Shown piece by piece: positions 17,809-26,163 of a stretch of DNA of 64,000 nt. Source of the stretch: Thermoplasmata archaeon (GTDB taxonomy: Archaea; Thermoplasmatota; Thermoplasmata; Lutacidiplasmatales; UBA184); the NCBI GenBank assembly GCA_022750155.1, contig JAKIWG010000003.1, forward strand, positions 35,351 to 99,350, given 5' to 3'. The number at the start of each line of letters is the position of its first letter. The stretch's first letter is position 1. The position numbers and the translations under genes were made by a program. Below the pieces are notes generated by a model. It was not told where the DNA came from and searched no databases. It saw only the letters and a program-made list of their open reading frames with translations.

Positions 17809-19362
17809 ATGAATATGGCCGTCCGCTTGGCCCCCCCGATGCCGAAGGTCCGGGCGGGCGGGGCGCTCGCCGTGATGGATGTCGGGTCGAACACGGCCCG
17901 TCTGGTGGTCTTCGAAACGACGCCGGAAGGGGGCTTCCGCTCGACGTTCGAAACGAAAGAGGTCCCACGCCTCGGAAAGTCCGTGGCGGCCGATGGCTCG
18001 CTCTCCGCCTCCGCGCGGGCCCGTGGCGTCGCGGCGATCCGGCGATTCGCCCGTCAGCTGGACGCCGCCGGCCGTCCCCCGACGGTGGCGGTCGCCACCA
18101 GCGCCGTGCGCGATGCGCCGAACGGGAAGGCGTTCCTCTCAGAAGTCCGGCGGGAGACCGGGATCGAGGTGCGACTGCTGACCGGCGAGGAGGAAGGCCG
18201 GTTCGCCTACCTCGGCGTAGGCGCCTCCTTCGAGCTGGCCGACGACCTCGTCGTCGACCTCGGCGGCGGCTCGCTGCAGGCGGCGTCGACCCGCTCGGGC
18301 CGCCCCGAAGGGATCGTGAGCCTTCCGCTCGGAGCGCTGCGTCTCACCCAGAGATTCCTACGCCACGACCCTCCGAAGCCCCGGGAGCTCGACGCGCTGC
18401 GCGGGCACGTGCGGGAGCACCTGAGGCTCCTCCCCCCCGAGAGCGGGGCCGTGCCGCGCCGCCTGTTCGGCGTCGGAGGGACGATCCGATGCCTCGCCCG
18501 GGTCTCGATCGAGCTCGACCGGTATCCGCTCCCGCAGGTCCACGGCTACACGCTGACGCGCTCGGAGCTTGCCCGGATCCTTCACCGGATCGGGCCGATG
18601 GAGCCGGACCGACGTCGGCAGGTGCCGGGGATCACGGGGACCCGCGCCGATGTGATCGTCGCCGGCCTGGTGGTCGTGGACGAGCTCCTCCGAAAGGTCC
18701 CGGACGAGTCGATGACCGTCTGCGGGACCGGCATCCGCGAGGGGATCGTCGTCGACCGGATCGGGGCCGAGGTGCCCGCATCGGCCGAGAAGCTCGCCTT
18801 CCGCTCCGTCACCGCGGCCTCCCGCTCCTTCGGCTTCTCCCTCGCCCACGGTCGGGAGGTCGAGCGCGTGGCCCTCACGCTGTTCGACCTGTTGCAGCCC
18901 CGCTACGAATGGGGCAAGGACGTGCGGCGCTCGCTGCGCGTCGGCGCCTGGATGCACGACGTCGGAACCGTGGTGGAGATCTGGCGGCACCCCCGGCATT
19001 CCGCCTACCTGCTCCGCTACGCGTCGATCCTCGGTCTGACCCATCGCGAGACCGCCCTCGCCGCGCTCGCCGTCGCCCAGCACCACGGGGACCCGCTCAC
19101 CGCCGCCTCGAAGAAGGAATGGCGCTCCATCTTATCCCGCGAGGACCTTTCGGTCGCCGAGGAGCTGGGCGCGATCCTGTTCTTCGCCGAGACGTTGGAT
19201 GGGGCGCAGGTCCACCTCGCGCTCGCCCGCGGCTCCGACCGGCTTCGGATCACCCCGATCGGGGGACCCGGCTCGGAGGCCTCGGAACGCGCCATCGAAC
19301 GGCTGACGAGGGCGATGGAGCGCGCCTTCGACCTCGAGGTGGTCGTCTACGGCCGGAACTGA
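17809..19362 (+). CDS. ppx: Exopolyphosphatase/pppGpp phosphatase (Ppx/GppA) with HD domain
   Basis: A 517-residue protein with an ASKHA-fold Ppx/GppA domain: AVMDVGSNTARLVVF (phosphate loop 1), AVATSAVRDAPN, LTGEEEGRFAYLGV, and DDLVVDLGGGSLQ (phosphate loop 2). The C-terminal third has an HD-type domain (GAWMHDVG and LAVAQHHGDP). The full-length Ppx-plus-HD layout is common in bacteria and several archaea; the enzyme releases phosphate from polyphosphate ends or hydrolyses pppGpp. It is followed after 46 nt by two thymidylate-kinase homologues. Confidence 0.9.
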   Translation: MNMAVRLAPPMPKVRAGGALAVMDVGSNTARLVVFETTPEGGFRSTFETKEVPRLGKSVAADGSLSASARARGVAAIRRFARQLDAAGRPPTVAVATSAVRDAPNGKAFLSEVRRETGIEVRLLTGEEEGRFAYLGVGASFELADDLVVDLGGGSLQAASTRSGRPEGIVSLPLGALRLTQRFLRHDPPKPRELDALRGHVREHLRLLPPESGAVPRRLFGVGGTIRCLARVSIELDRYPLPQVHGYTLTRSELARILHRIGPMEPDRRRQVPGITGTRADVIVAGLVVVDELLRKVPDESMTVCGTGIREGIVVDRIGAEVPASAEKLAFRSVTAASRSFGFSLAHGREVERVALTLFDLLQPRYEWGKDVRRSLRVGAWMHDVGTVVEIWRHPRHSAYLLRYASILGLTHRETALAALAVAQHHGDPLTAASKKEWRSILSREDLSVAEELGAILFFAETLDGAQVHLALARGSDRLRITPIGGPGSEASERAIERLTRAMERAFDLEVVVYGRN

Positions 19363-19408
19363 CCCCCCCGCGCGGCCCGGGCCCCGCTCCGGCCAACCCG
19401 GACGCCTG

Positions 19409-20059
19409 TTGGTGTTCGAGGGACTGGACGGGAGCGGCAAGTCGACGCAGGCCCGACTGCTCGTCAAGTGGCTCCAGGCGAAGGGATACCGGGTCTTCTT
19501 CACCGAGTGGAACTCGTCCGAGCTGGTCTCCAACACGATCCGCCGCGGGAAGAAGCGCGGCCTTCTCACCCCCACCACGTTCTCGTTGTTGCATGCCACC
19601 GACTTCGCGGACCGTTTCGACCGGCACATCCTCCCCCCGCTCCGGGCCGGGTACATCGTCGTCGCCGACCGGTACGTCTATACCGCCTTCGTCCGGGACG
19701 CCGCCCGCGGATGCGACCCGGCGTGGGTGCGGAACATGTACTCCTTCGCGCCGGTGCCCGACCGGACGTTCTACTTCCAGGTCCCGGTCTCGACCTCGCT
19801 GAAGCGAAAGGTCGCTTCCCGTCAGAAGATCTCCTACTACGAGGCCGGGATGGACCTCGGACTGTCGGACGACGTCCACGCGAGCTACGAGCGTTTCCAG
19901 TCCCGCCTGAAGCGCGAGTACGACCACCTCGCGACGACCGACGGGTTCATCGTGATCGACGCCGACCGGCCGGTCGAGACGGTCCTCGCCCAGGTTCGCA
20001 AGGGGGTGAGGCCGCTGTTGTCGAACTTCCCGAAGACCGCGACGCTGACCCATGCATAG
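19409..20059 (+). CDS. tmk: Thymidylate kinase homologue (intact P-loop)
   Basis: dTMP kinase makes dTDP for DNA synthesis. The 216-residue product has the P-loop FEGLDGSGKSTQ (Lys at residue 11), the DRYVYTA motif that matches the family DR(Y/F) signature, and a lid-like region KISYYEAGMDLGLSDD. Only TTG 19409 or GTG 19412 is available as a start in frame after the ppx stop, which leaves a very short first strand. The stop overlaps the next gene by 8 nt; the two are homologous and probably act together. Confidence 0.85.
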   Translation: MVFEGLDGSGKSTQARLLVKWLQAKGYRVFFTEWNSSELVSNTIRRGKKRGLLTPTTFSLLHATDFADRFDRHILPPLRAGYIVVADRYVYTAFVRDAARGCDPAWVRNMYSFAPVPDRTFYFQVPVSTSLKRKVASRQKISYYEAGMDLGLSDDVHASYERFQSRLKREYDHLATTDGFIVIDADRPVETVLAQVRKGVRPLLSNFPKTATLTHA

Positions 20060-20759
20060 GACGTATGGGACCCCGCTTCCCGGGATGACCAAGGAGCACC
20101 TGCGGGGCCGGCTGATCGTCGTCGAGGGCGCGGACGGCTCCGGACGCACCACCGAGGTCGAGCTGCTCCGGGACTGGCTCGAGATCCAGGGGCATCCGGT
20201 CGTCGACACGGGCCTGCGACGCTCCACCCTCGTCGGGGAGCAGATCGACCAGGCGAAGCAGGGGCACACCCTCGGCTGGACGACGATGGCGCTGTTCTAC
20301 GCGGCGGACTTCGCCGACCAATTGGAGAACAAGATCCTCCCCTCGCTCGCCGCCGGCAGCACGGTGCTCGCCGACCGCTACATCTACACCCTGATGGCCC
20401 GCGCCGTCGTCCGCGGGGCGTCCCGGGAGTGGGCCCGCGAGCTCTACGGCTTCGCCCTCGTGCCGGACCTGACGATCTTTCTCGATGCGCGCCCGGACAT
20501 CCTGCTCCACCGGGCGATCGCCAAGTACGGGAGCCTCGACTACTGGGAGAGCGGGATGGACCTTTGCCTGTCTCGCGACCGGTTCGAGAGCTTCTTCACC
20601 TACCAGGGGCTCCTGAAGACCGAGTTCGACTGGATGGGGAAGGAGCACCGATTCCGGCGAGTCGACGCGAACCGGACCCCGGAGCTCGTCCACCGGGAGG
20701 TCCGTGCGCTCGTGGCGCCGCTCTACGGCCTGTCGGCCAAGATCAACGCGCCGGCATAG
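20052..20759 (+). CDS. Thymidylate kinase homologue with Arg in the P-loop
   Basis: A 235-residue paralogue of the preceding kinase, overlapping it by 8 nt. The fold signatures are kept (LIVVEGADGSG, DRYIYTLMARAVVRG, GSLDYWESGMDLCLSRDRF), but the Walker A lysine is replaced: codon CGC gives GADGSGRTT, with Arg32. The catalytic lysine is nearly invariant in P-loop kinases, so this copy may be weakly active, regulatory, or a partner that forms a heterodimer with the upstream enzyme. The full length and intact lid argue against simple decay. Start ATG 20052; Met12 is an alternative. Confidence 0.85.
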   Translation: MHRTYGTPLPGMTKEHLRGRLIVVEGADGSGRTTEVELLRDWLEIQGHPVVDTGLRRSTLVGEQIDQAKQGHTLGWTTMALFYAADFADQLENKILPSLAAGSTVLADRYIYTLMARAVVRGASREWARELYGFALVPDLTIFLDARPDILLHRAIAKYGSLDYWESGMDLCLSRDRFESFFTYQGLLKTEFDWMGKEHRFRRVDANRTPELVHREVRALVAPLYGLSAKINAPA

Positions 20760-20770
20760 GCCCACCGCGC

Positions 20771-21280
20771 TCAGGCCCGGAGCCGCGCGAGGCTCCGGCG
20801 GTCGAGCATCCAATCGACCAGCCCACCACCGGGCGTCACCGCGCGGCCGAACCGCAGGTGCACCGCTCCGGCGCGACCGAGTCGCACCAGCGAGATCTCG
20901 TCGCCGGTCAGGGCGTAGCCGACGAGCTCCCCCAGCGTGGGCTCGTGCCCCACGATCATCGGGAACCGACCCCGGGCCACCTCCTCGGCGGCCTTGGAAA
21001 GGATGGGTGCGGCGGGCGAGTCGGGCGCCAGCTCCTCCCAGAGCTCCACGGCGGGGCGTACGCCGAGCGCGCGGCGGGCGATCTCGGCCGTGCGAACGGC
21101 CCGTGTCGCGGGGCTCGACACGACGTGCGTGATCCCCGGGGCAAGGCGTCGGATGCCGCGGGCTGCCTTCTCCGTCTCGACGACCCCGGAGGTGGAGAGG
21201 GGCCGCTCCGTGTCGTCGACCCACCGGCGCGGGTCGCGTTCGGCGGCCGGGCCGTGGCGGAAGAGGACGAGCTCGCTCAT
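20771..21280 (-). CDS. sixA: Phosphohistidine phosphatase SixA-like (histidine phosphatase superfamily)
   Basis: A 169-residue member of the RHG phosphatase family. The catalytic motif is LVLFRHGPA (His9) near the N-terminus, with the arginine in SSPATRAVRTAEI and the second histidine in MIVGHEPTLGELV, the usual SixA pattern. SixA removes phosphate from phosphohistidine; the archaeal substrate is unknown. ATG 21280 is chosen; a frame upstream continues into the neighbouring gene. It lies 17 nt after the UPF0200 gene and is probably co-transcribed with it. Confidence 0.88.
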   Translation of the reverse strand: MSELVLFRHGPAAERDPRRWVDDTERPLSTSGVVETEKAARGIRRLAPGITHVVSSPATRAVRTAEIARRALGVRPAVELWEELAPDSPAAPILSKAAEEVARGRFPMIVGHEPTLGELVGYALTGDEISLVRLGRAGAVHLRFGRAVTPGGGLVDWMLDRRSLARLRA

Positions 21281-21297
21281 CGGGGGACGGGGAGGCC

Positions 21298-21840
21298 TTA
21301 GGCTTCCTTCTTGAGGATCTCTTCGAGGACGCGACGCGAATTGCGCCGGAACTCCTCGAGGCTGCCCTCGTTGTTCAACATCCCGTCGGCGAGGGCGAAG
21401 GCACTTCCGATGCCCCACTTGAGCTCGCGCCGGTCCCGGTCGAAGAACTCCTGGAGGCTGACCCCGTCGTCGCCCCGGTTGCGGCGTTCCATCCGGTCGT
21501 AGCGGGCCTCGGGCGAGGAGAAGATGCCGAGGACGAACAGGTCCCCGAAGTTGTGGCGGAAGACGGTGACCTCGGTGTCCGACCGGCACCCGTCCACGAG
21601 CATCTTCGTCTCGATGAGCTTCGGGACGGCCCGCTGGGCCCACACCCCCGGGCCGTGCTTCTCGCGTTCCTCGTTGGCGACGCGTCCGACGTTCGCGTTC
21701 GTGAGCGGCAGGCCCCGCCGGCGCGTCTCGTCGCGGACGAGGTCACCCATCTTGAGCGTGGCGAGTCCCATCTGGCGCGCCACCTCGACCAACTCGTCCT
21801 TGCCGGAGCCCGGCATGCCGACGGTGACGATCAGTTTCAT
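21298..21840 (-). CDS. UPF0200 family P-loop kinase (dephospho-CoA kinase-like)
   Basis: A 180-residue archaeal P-loop protein: Walker A VGMPGSGKDE (residues 7-16), then KMGDLVRDETRRRGLPLT and VDGCRSDTEV. This is the UPF0200 group, distantly like adenylate and dephospho-CoA kinases; the physiological substrate is not known. Its start overlaps the coiled-coil gene stop (ATGA at 21837-21840), and sixA follows, so the three form a likely operon. Confidence 0.88.
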   Translation of the reverse strand: MKLIVTVGMPGSGKDELVEVARQMGLATLKMGDLVRDETRRRGLPLTNANVGRVANEEREKHGPGVWAQRAVPKLIETKMLVDGCRSDTEVTVFRHNFGDLFVLGIFSSPEARYDRMERRNRGDDGVSLQEFFDRDRRELKWGIGSAFALADGMLNNEGSLEEFRRNSRRVLEEILKKEA

Positions 21841-22493
21841 GCCGGGCCGGACCCACCGAGGGTAGGTGCGTTCGGCGGAGGCGGGGGAGGCAGGTTGGCG
21901 GTCAGCTGGCCTTCCGTGGCCATCTGGAGCCGGTCGGCGCGTTCCCGGTACGCCCTCGCCTCCTGTTCCTCGAGCTTGGACAGCTCGAGGTAGTGGTCGG
22001 CCCGGACCTTGAGCTCCGCGCTCTTCTGGGTCTTGCGGGCCGCGCTGAACTCGTATCCGTGCGACTTGTGCTGGAGGTTGACGATCTTCTGCTGAAGCTT
22101 GCGGATCCGGTACTGCAGGTTCGTCACGTCCGACCCGACCTGGATCCCGTGGGTCCGGTTCGTCGAGGCGGTGATGTCCCGGTTGTACTGGGCGATCTCC
22201 TGCTCGATCTCGGGAATCCGGCCCAGCGTGTTCTGGGACTTCTCCCGAAGGATGGTGGCGTGGTGGCGGAGCTTCTCCATCCGGACCTGGAGACGCGACG
22301 CCCGCTGCTGGTTGCGAGTGCTCAGGCGGTCGTGCTTGGCCGCGATCTCGCGGAGCTTGGTGATGTCGGCGTACCCCTGGCCCCGCCAGCGGGACTCGCG
22401 GTGGGCGAGGGGGGAGCCCATCGACATCGGCGGTTGGGAAGGTGGTTCACCGCCCGCCGGCATATCGTCACCCATTGAGAGGAGGTTCGCCAT
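21837..22493 (-). CDS. Coiled-coil protein of unknown function
   Basis: A protein of up to 218 residues that is almost wholly helical with heptad-like charge patterns from about residue 45 to 195 (KLREIAAKHDRLSTRNQQRAS, RIRKLQQKIVNLQHK), flanked by proline-rich ends. It lacks a signal peptide and membrane segment. It is coupled to the UPF0200 gene by an ATGA overlap. The first ATG (22493) lies inside a TATA-like box, so ATG 22475 or 22463 is more probable as the true start. No family is recognised. Confidence 0.75.
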   Translation of the reverse strand: MANLLSMGDDMPAGGEPPSQPPMSMGSPLAHRESRWRGQGYADITKLREIAAKHDRLSTRNQQRASRLQVRMEKLRHHATILREKSQNTLGRIPEIEQEIAQYNRDITASTNRTHGIQVGSDVTNLQYRIRKLQQKIVNLQHKSHGYEFSAARKTQKSAELKVRADHYLELSKLEEQEARAYRERADRLQMATEGQLTANLPPPPPPNAPTLGGSGPA

Positions 22494-22499
22494 ATATCG
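22491..22499 (-). promoter_or_regulatory. TATA box of the coiled-coil/UPF0200/sixA operon
   Basis: The minus strand reads CGATATATG. A start of transcription about 25-27 nt downstream would fall near 22469, just ahead of an ATG at 22463, and after the first annotated ATG, which argues for a shorter protein. Confidence 0.5.
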
Positions 22500-22552
22500 A
22501 TTCCCTCGCGGGTGTCCTGAGCGGGCGGCTGGGGGCCGACCCGAAAGCGCTC

Positions 22553-24055
22553 TCAGTGCACCGCCGGTCTCGGCAGGGAGAGGCGGGGGCGGAGCCGGTC
22601 GGCCAATCCCTCGATCGCCACGCGCTCCTGGCTCTTCGAGTCCCGTTCACGCACGGTCACCGTCCCGGCCATCGGGCCGGCGGTGAGGGTGTCGCCGTCC
22701 ACGGTCACGCAGTACGGAGTTCCGGCCTCGTCCATCCGGGCGTAGCGCTTGCCGATCGAGCCTCCCTCGTCGTAGACCGCGCGGATCCCCGCCGACTGGA
22801 GCTCTCGGGCGACCCGCCGCGCCGTCGGGCCGTGCTCCTTCCAGAGCAGCGGGAAGATGCCGACACTGGCCGGGGCGAGGTAGGCCGGGATCCTCCAGAG
22901 CGTGCGGTCCCCGTCGGTGTGGAGCCCGGCGTCAGCGAGGGCCCAGAGGCTCCGGTCGACCCCGAGCGTGACCTCGAGGACGTGGGGCAGCAGCGTCCGG
23001 CCGTCCTTCGACACGGAGAGGTCTCGGCCGGCACCCGCCCCGTGCCGGGTCAGGTCGTAGTCCCCCCGATAGTGGACCGCTCCGATCTCCTTGAACCCGC
23101 CCAGGCTCTCCAGGTGGACCTCCACGTCGAACTGGATCCGATTGTAGAAGGCGCGCTCCTTCTCCGACTTCTCGAACAGGCGGATCCGCTCACCGGGGAC
23201 GCCGAGGACATCGCGGAAGAACCGGAACATGTGGACGAGGTGATAGACGTAGAACTCCGGCAGGCCTCCCGAGACCACCAGCTCGGTCGCCGAGGTCCAC
23301 TGCGGGCTCTCCTCCCCGTGGGCGCGGCGGTCGGCGCGAAGGACCGGGAGCCGTTCGTCGGCCACCGTGGGGAACGAAATGGGGAACCCCGCGGGGTCGA
23401 AGAAGATCTGGAGCTCGGCCTGGGTGAACGCCCGCATCCGGAACAGCACCTGTCGGGGAGCGATCTCGTTCCGGTAGACCTTCCCGATGATCGCGATCCC
23501 GAGGGGGAGCGCCTTCCGGCCGACGTCCCACATGCGAGGGAACGCCAGGAAGCTCGACTGCGCCGTCTCCGGCCTCAGGTAGACCTTCTCCTTCCCCGTG
23601 ACCCCGAACTCGACGCCGAACATCATGTTGAACGGCCTCGGCACCGAGAGCTTCGGTTGCCCGCATGACGGGCATTTCACTCCGTGGGCTTTGACCAGCT
23701 CGGCGATCTGCGTCGGGTCGAGCCCGTCGACGCCCTCGGGCCGGAACTTCTCGAGCACGGTGTCCGCCCGGAAGGCGGCGTGGCAGTTCTCGCACCTCAT
23801 CTCCGGGTCGGTGAAGTTCTCCAGGTGGCCGGAGGCACGAACCACCGCCTCCGGGAGCATCTCGGCCGCGTCGATGAGATGGTAGTCGTCGGAGAGGCCG
23901 AGGAAGTAGGCACACCAGGCGTCCTCGACGCGGCGCTTGAGCGAGGTGCCGAGCGGGCCGTAATCGTAGAGCCCCGCGGCCCCCCCGTAGAGCTCGGAGC
24001 TCGGCCACAGGTAGCCGCGCCGGCGCAGGAGGGCGAACAGCTCCTCGGCCTTCAT
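22553..24055 (-). CDS. glyS: Glycyl-tRNA synthetase (class II)
   Basis: Charges tRNA-Gly. The 500-residue product begins MKAEELFALLRRRGYLWPSSELYGGAAGLYDYGP, the hallmark of the archaeal/eukaryotic alpha2 GlyRS. It has cysteine pairs in RCENCHAAF and KCPSCGQPK, the YLRPETAQSSFL loop, the motif 2 region FRMRAFTQAELQIFFDP, and a C-terminal anticodon-binding domain (GIFPLLWKEHGPTARRVAREL). It lies 13 nt after the amidohydrolase gene on the same strand. Confidence 0.96.
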   Translation of the reverse strand: MKAEELFALLRRRGYLWPSSELYGGAAGLYDYGPLGTSLKRRVEDAWCAYFLGLSDDYHLIDAAEMLPEAVVRASGHLENFTDPEMRCENCHAAFRADTVLEKFRPEGVDGLDPTQIAELVKAHGVKCPSCGQPKLSVPRPFNMMFGVEFGVTGKEKVYLRPETAQSSFLAFPRMWDVGRKALPLGIAIIGKVYRNEIAPRQVLFRMRAFTQAELQIFFDPAGFPISFPTVADERLPVLRADRRAHGEESPQWTSATELVVSGGLPEFYVYHLVHMFRFFRDVLGVPGERIRLFEKSEKERAFYNRIQFDVEVHLESLGGFKEIGAVHYRGDYDLTRHGAGAGRDLSVSKDGRTLLPHVLEVTLGVDRSLWALADAGLHTDGDRTLWRIPAYLAPASVGIFPLLWKEHGPTARRVARELQSAGIRAVYDEGGSIGKRYARMDEAGTPYCVTVDGDTLTAGPMAGTVTVRERDSKSQERVAIEGLADRLRPRLSLPRPAVH

Positions 24056-24068
24056 CGCGAGCGCCCTC

Positions 24069-25151
24069 TCAAGGGTCCCTCGGTCCGGGCCGGACGATAA
24101 GGTGTTCGGTGGCGCGGGTCGCGAGCTGGTACTCCGGCTGCTCGGGCGGCAGCCGGAACACGAGGGGGCGGCCGGGTCCGCCGGCCTGCACGCGCGCCCA
24201 ACGGGGGCGGCCGAGGAACCGCCATGGTTCGATGTACGCCGCCCGAACCAGGAAACCCGGGGGCACCGGGCGTCGGGCCAGGCGGGCGGTCACGTAGGCG
24301 AACTCCACCTCGCGGAGCATCGACGGGGCGTGGAACATCGCGTTGTCGGTGCCGAGCATCGTCGGGACGCCCACCTTCGCGAAGGTGGCGAGGTCCGGGC
24401 GCCGGCCGAAGAGAGCGTTCGACCTGGGGCAGACGGCGACGGTCGAACCGGCCTCGACGACGGCTTCCAGGTCGTCGCGGGTCGCGAAGGTGAGGTGGAC
24501 GAGCAGGTCGGGGCGGGGTTTGAGGTAGGAGTCCGGGGACTCTCGACGGACCTCGCTCGCGTGCAGTCCGTAGTATTTCCCCCTCCGACGGCACGCCGAG
24601 GCGAGGAGGCTACGGACCCGTTCGGGTTCCTCCAGGGCGGAGCTGATCCCGACCCCGTCGGCGACGTCGAGCAGCCGCTCGACCTCCGTTCGGTCGACCG
24701 GGCGCCGGAGCGGACGGCCGAAGATCACGGTCCGGACCCCGGTCCCTCGGGAGGCGGCCCGCAGGAGCCGCGTGCCCTCCAGGCCCTCCTCGCGGAAGTC
24801 GAGCGTCGCGGCGACGCCCTCGGCCCTCATTCGGCCGAGGGCCGCCCGCATCGCCCGTCGCTTGGGGCCCGGAGGGGTATCGGCGAGGAGACGGAACTTG
24901 TAGCCGTCGGGGGCCCGGACGATCTCCTCGATCGGGGCGTGCGGCGGCTCCCGATCCGACACCGCGTCGCCGAGGTGGGTATGCCCGTTCACCGGCGCGG
25001 GTACGACGATCCCTCGGATACGACGCACCCGGCCCCTCGTGGAGTCGGTGCCGAGGGTCCCGACCTCGGTGACCGCCCCTCGCTGGAACCGGACGTACCC
25101 CGGTCTCGCCCCGTCGACGTCCACGATCGCCCCCTCCACGATCCACGACAC
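24069..25151 (-). CDS. Amidohydrolase (COG0402, deaminase-like)
   Basis: A metal-dependent TIM-barrel amidohydrolase of about 360 residues. Metal ligands are visible in order: NGHTHLGD (HxH), KYYGLHASEV, LLVHLTFAT and the C-terminal LGTDNAMFH (Asp), the pattern of SAH/MTA/guanine-type deaminases. The substrate cannot be read from sequence. GTG at 25151 is preferred to GTG at 25166, because a TATA box (25175-25184) lies 24-33 nt upstream of it. It is divergent from the PfkB kinase and precedes glyS. Confidence 0.85.
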   Translation of the reverse strand: MSWIVEGAIVDVDGARPGYVRFQRGAVTEVGTLGTDSTRGRVRRIRGIVVPAPVNGHTHLGDAVSDREPPHAPIEEIVRAPDGYKFRLLADTPPGPKRRAMRAALGRMRAEGVAATLDFREEGLEGTRLLRAASRGTGVRTVIFGRPLRRPVDRTEVERLLDVADGVGISSALEEPERVRSLLASACRRRGKYYGLHASEVRRESPDSYLKPRPDLLVHLTFATRDDLEAVVEAGSTVAVCPRSNALFGRRPDLATFAKVGVPTMLGTDNAMFHAPSMLREVEFAYVTARLARRPVPPGFLVRAAYIEPWRFLGRPRWARVQAGGPGRPLVFRLPPEQPEYQLATRATEHLIVRPGPRDP

Positions 25152-25174
25152 GACATCGCCGAGCACCGCGACGG

Positions 25175-25184
25175 ATTATGTAAG
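25175..25184 (-). promoter_or_regulatory. TATA box of the amidohydrolase-glyS unit
   Basis: The minus strand reads CTTACATAAT, 24-33 nt before GTG 25151. It decides between the two candidate GTG starts. Confidence 0.45.
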
Positions 25185-25212
25185 AGCCCCACCCCGCCGA
25201 GGAACCCGGCAA

Positions 25213-25222
25213 CCCATATGCC
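25213..25222 (+). promoter_or_regulatory. TATA box of the pfkB-moeA unit
   Basis: CCCATATGCC lies 21-30 nt upstream of the GTG start at 25243 in a C-rich stretch; the spacing fits a leaderless transcript. Confidence 0.4.
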
Positions 25223-25242
25223 CCCCCGCGGGTGAACCGGTC

Positions 25243-26163
25243 GTGGGCGATCGACCTCCCGCGGACCCAGCGAGCGGCCGTCGGCTCGACCTCGCCGTGG
25301 TCGGCCACATCAACCTCGACCATTTCCTGGACGTCGGCGAACTTCCCGAGCGCGACCGCACGGTGCCGATCACCGCACAGCGGACCGAGCTCGGGGGCAC
25401 GGCCACCAACATCGCACGGGTGGCGGCCCATTGGGGAGTCGCCGTGGGCCTCGTCAGCCGCATCGGGGAGGACTTTCCGGCGGGCTTCGAACGGCGGCTG
25501 CTGGAGGAGCGGGTCGACCTGTCGGGGGTCGAGCGGGTGCGCGGCGCGGTGTGTTCCGCGTGCTACATCGTCGAGGACGGCAACGGCGCGCAAATGACAT
25601 TCATCGACCAGGGTCCGATGCGCGACGCACGTCGTGCCGCGCTCCCGAGCACGCTGTGGGCGAATGTCGATTGGGTGCATCTCGGAACCGGGGATCCAGA
25701 GTATCTCGAGCGCATCGCCACCGCGGCCCGCTCGGGCGGGGCCCACCTGGCCGCCGACCCCGCCCAGGAGATCCATTACCGATGGGACCGCGCGCGCCTC
25801 CTCAAGATGCTCGGGAAGGCGGAGATCTTCTTCGGGAACCGGTCCGAGGTCGACCGGGCCCTCGAGCTGCTGAAGCTTCCCGATCGCCGTGCGCTCCTGA
25901 AGGTCGTCCCGATGGTGGTGGAGACCCGCGGGGCGAAGGGGGCCATCGCCCATACCCGCGCGGGCACCGTGAGCGTGGCCGCCCGGACCCCCCGGCGTTT
26001 GCGGCAGGTCACCGGGGCGGGCGATGCCTTCCGGGGCGGGTTCTATGCCGGATGGTTCGCCGGTCAGACGCTGCGGGGCTGCCTCGTGGCCGGTACCCGG
26101 GCGGCCAGCGCGTGGATGCAGGGGGACCACGCCGTGCCGGCCGGGCGGGGGTCGGATCGATGA
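25243..26163 (+). CDS. PfkB-family sugar/nucleoside kinase
   Basis: A ribokinase-fold kinase of 306 residues: N-terminal LAVVGHINLDHFLDVGELP, the ELGGTATNIARVAAHWG signature, and the C-terminal catalytic motif VTGAGDAFRGGFYAGW with the base Asp. The substrate is not evident; family members act on ribose, adenosine, fructose derivatives and others. Start GTG 25243 is in frame with a TATA box before it. Its stop overlaps the moeA start (ATGA, 26160-26163). Confidence 0.88.
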   Translation: MGDRPPADPASGRRLDLAVVGHINLDHFLDVGELPERDRTVPITAQRTELGGTATNIARVAAHWGVAVGLVSRIGEDFPAGFERRLLEERVDLSGVERVRGAVCSACYIVEDGNGAQMTFIDQGPMRDARRAALPSTLWANVDWVHLGTGDPEYLERIATAARSGGAHLAADPAQEIHYRWDRARLLKMLGKAEIFFGNRSEVDRALELLKLPDRRALLKVVPMVVETRGAKGAIAHTRAGTVSVAARTPRRLRQVTGAGDAFRGGFYAGWFAGQTLRGCLVAGTRAASAWMQGDHAVPAGRGSDR

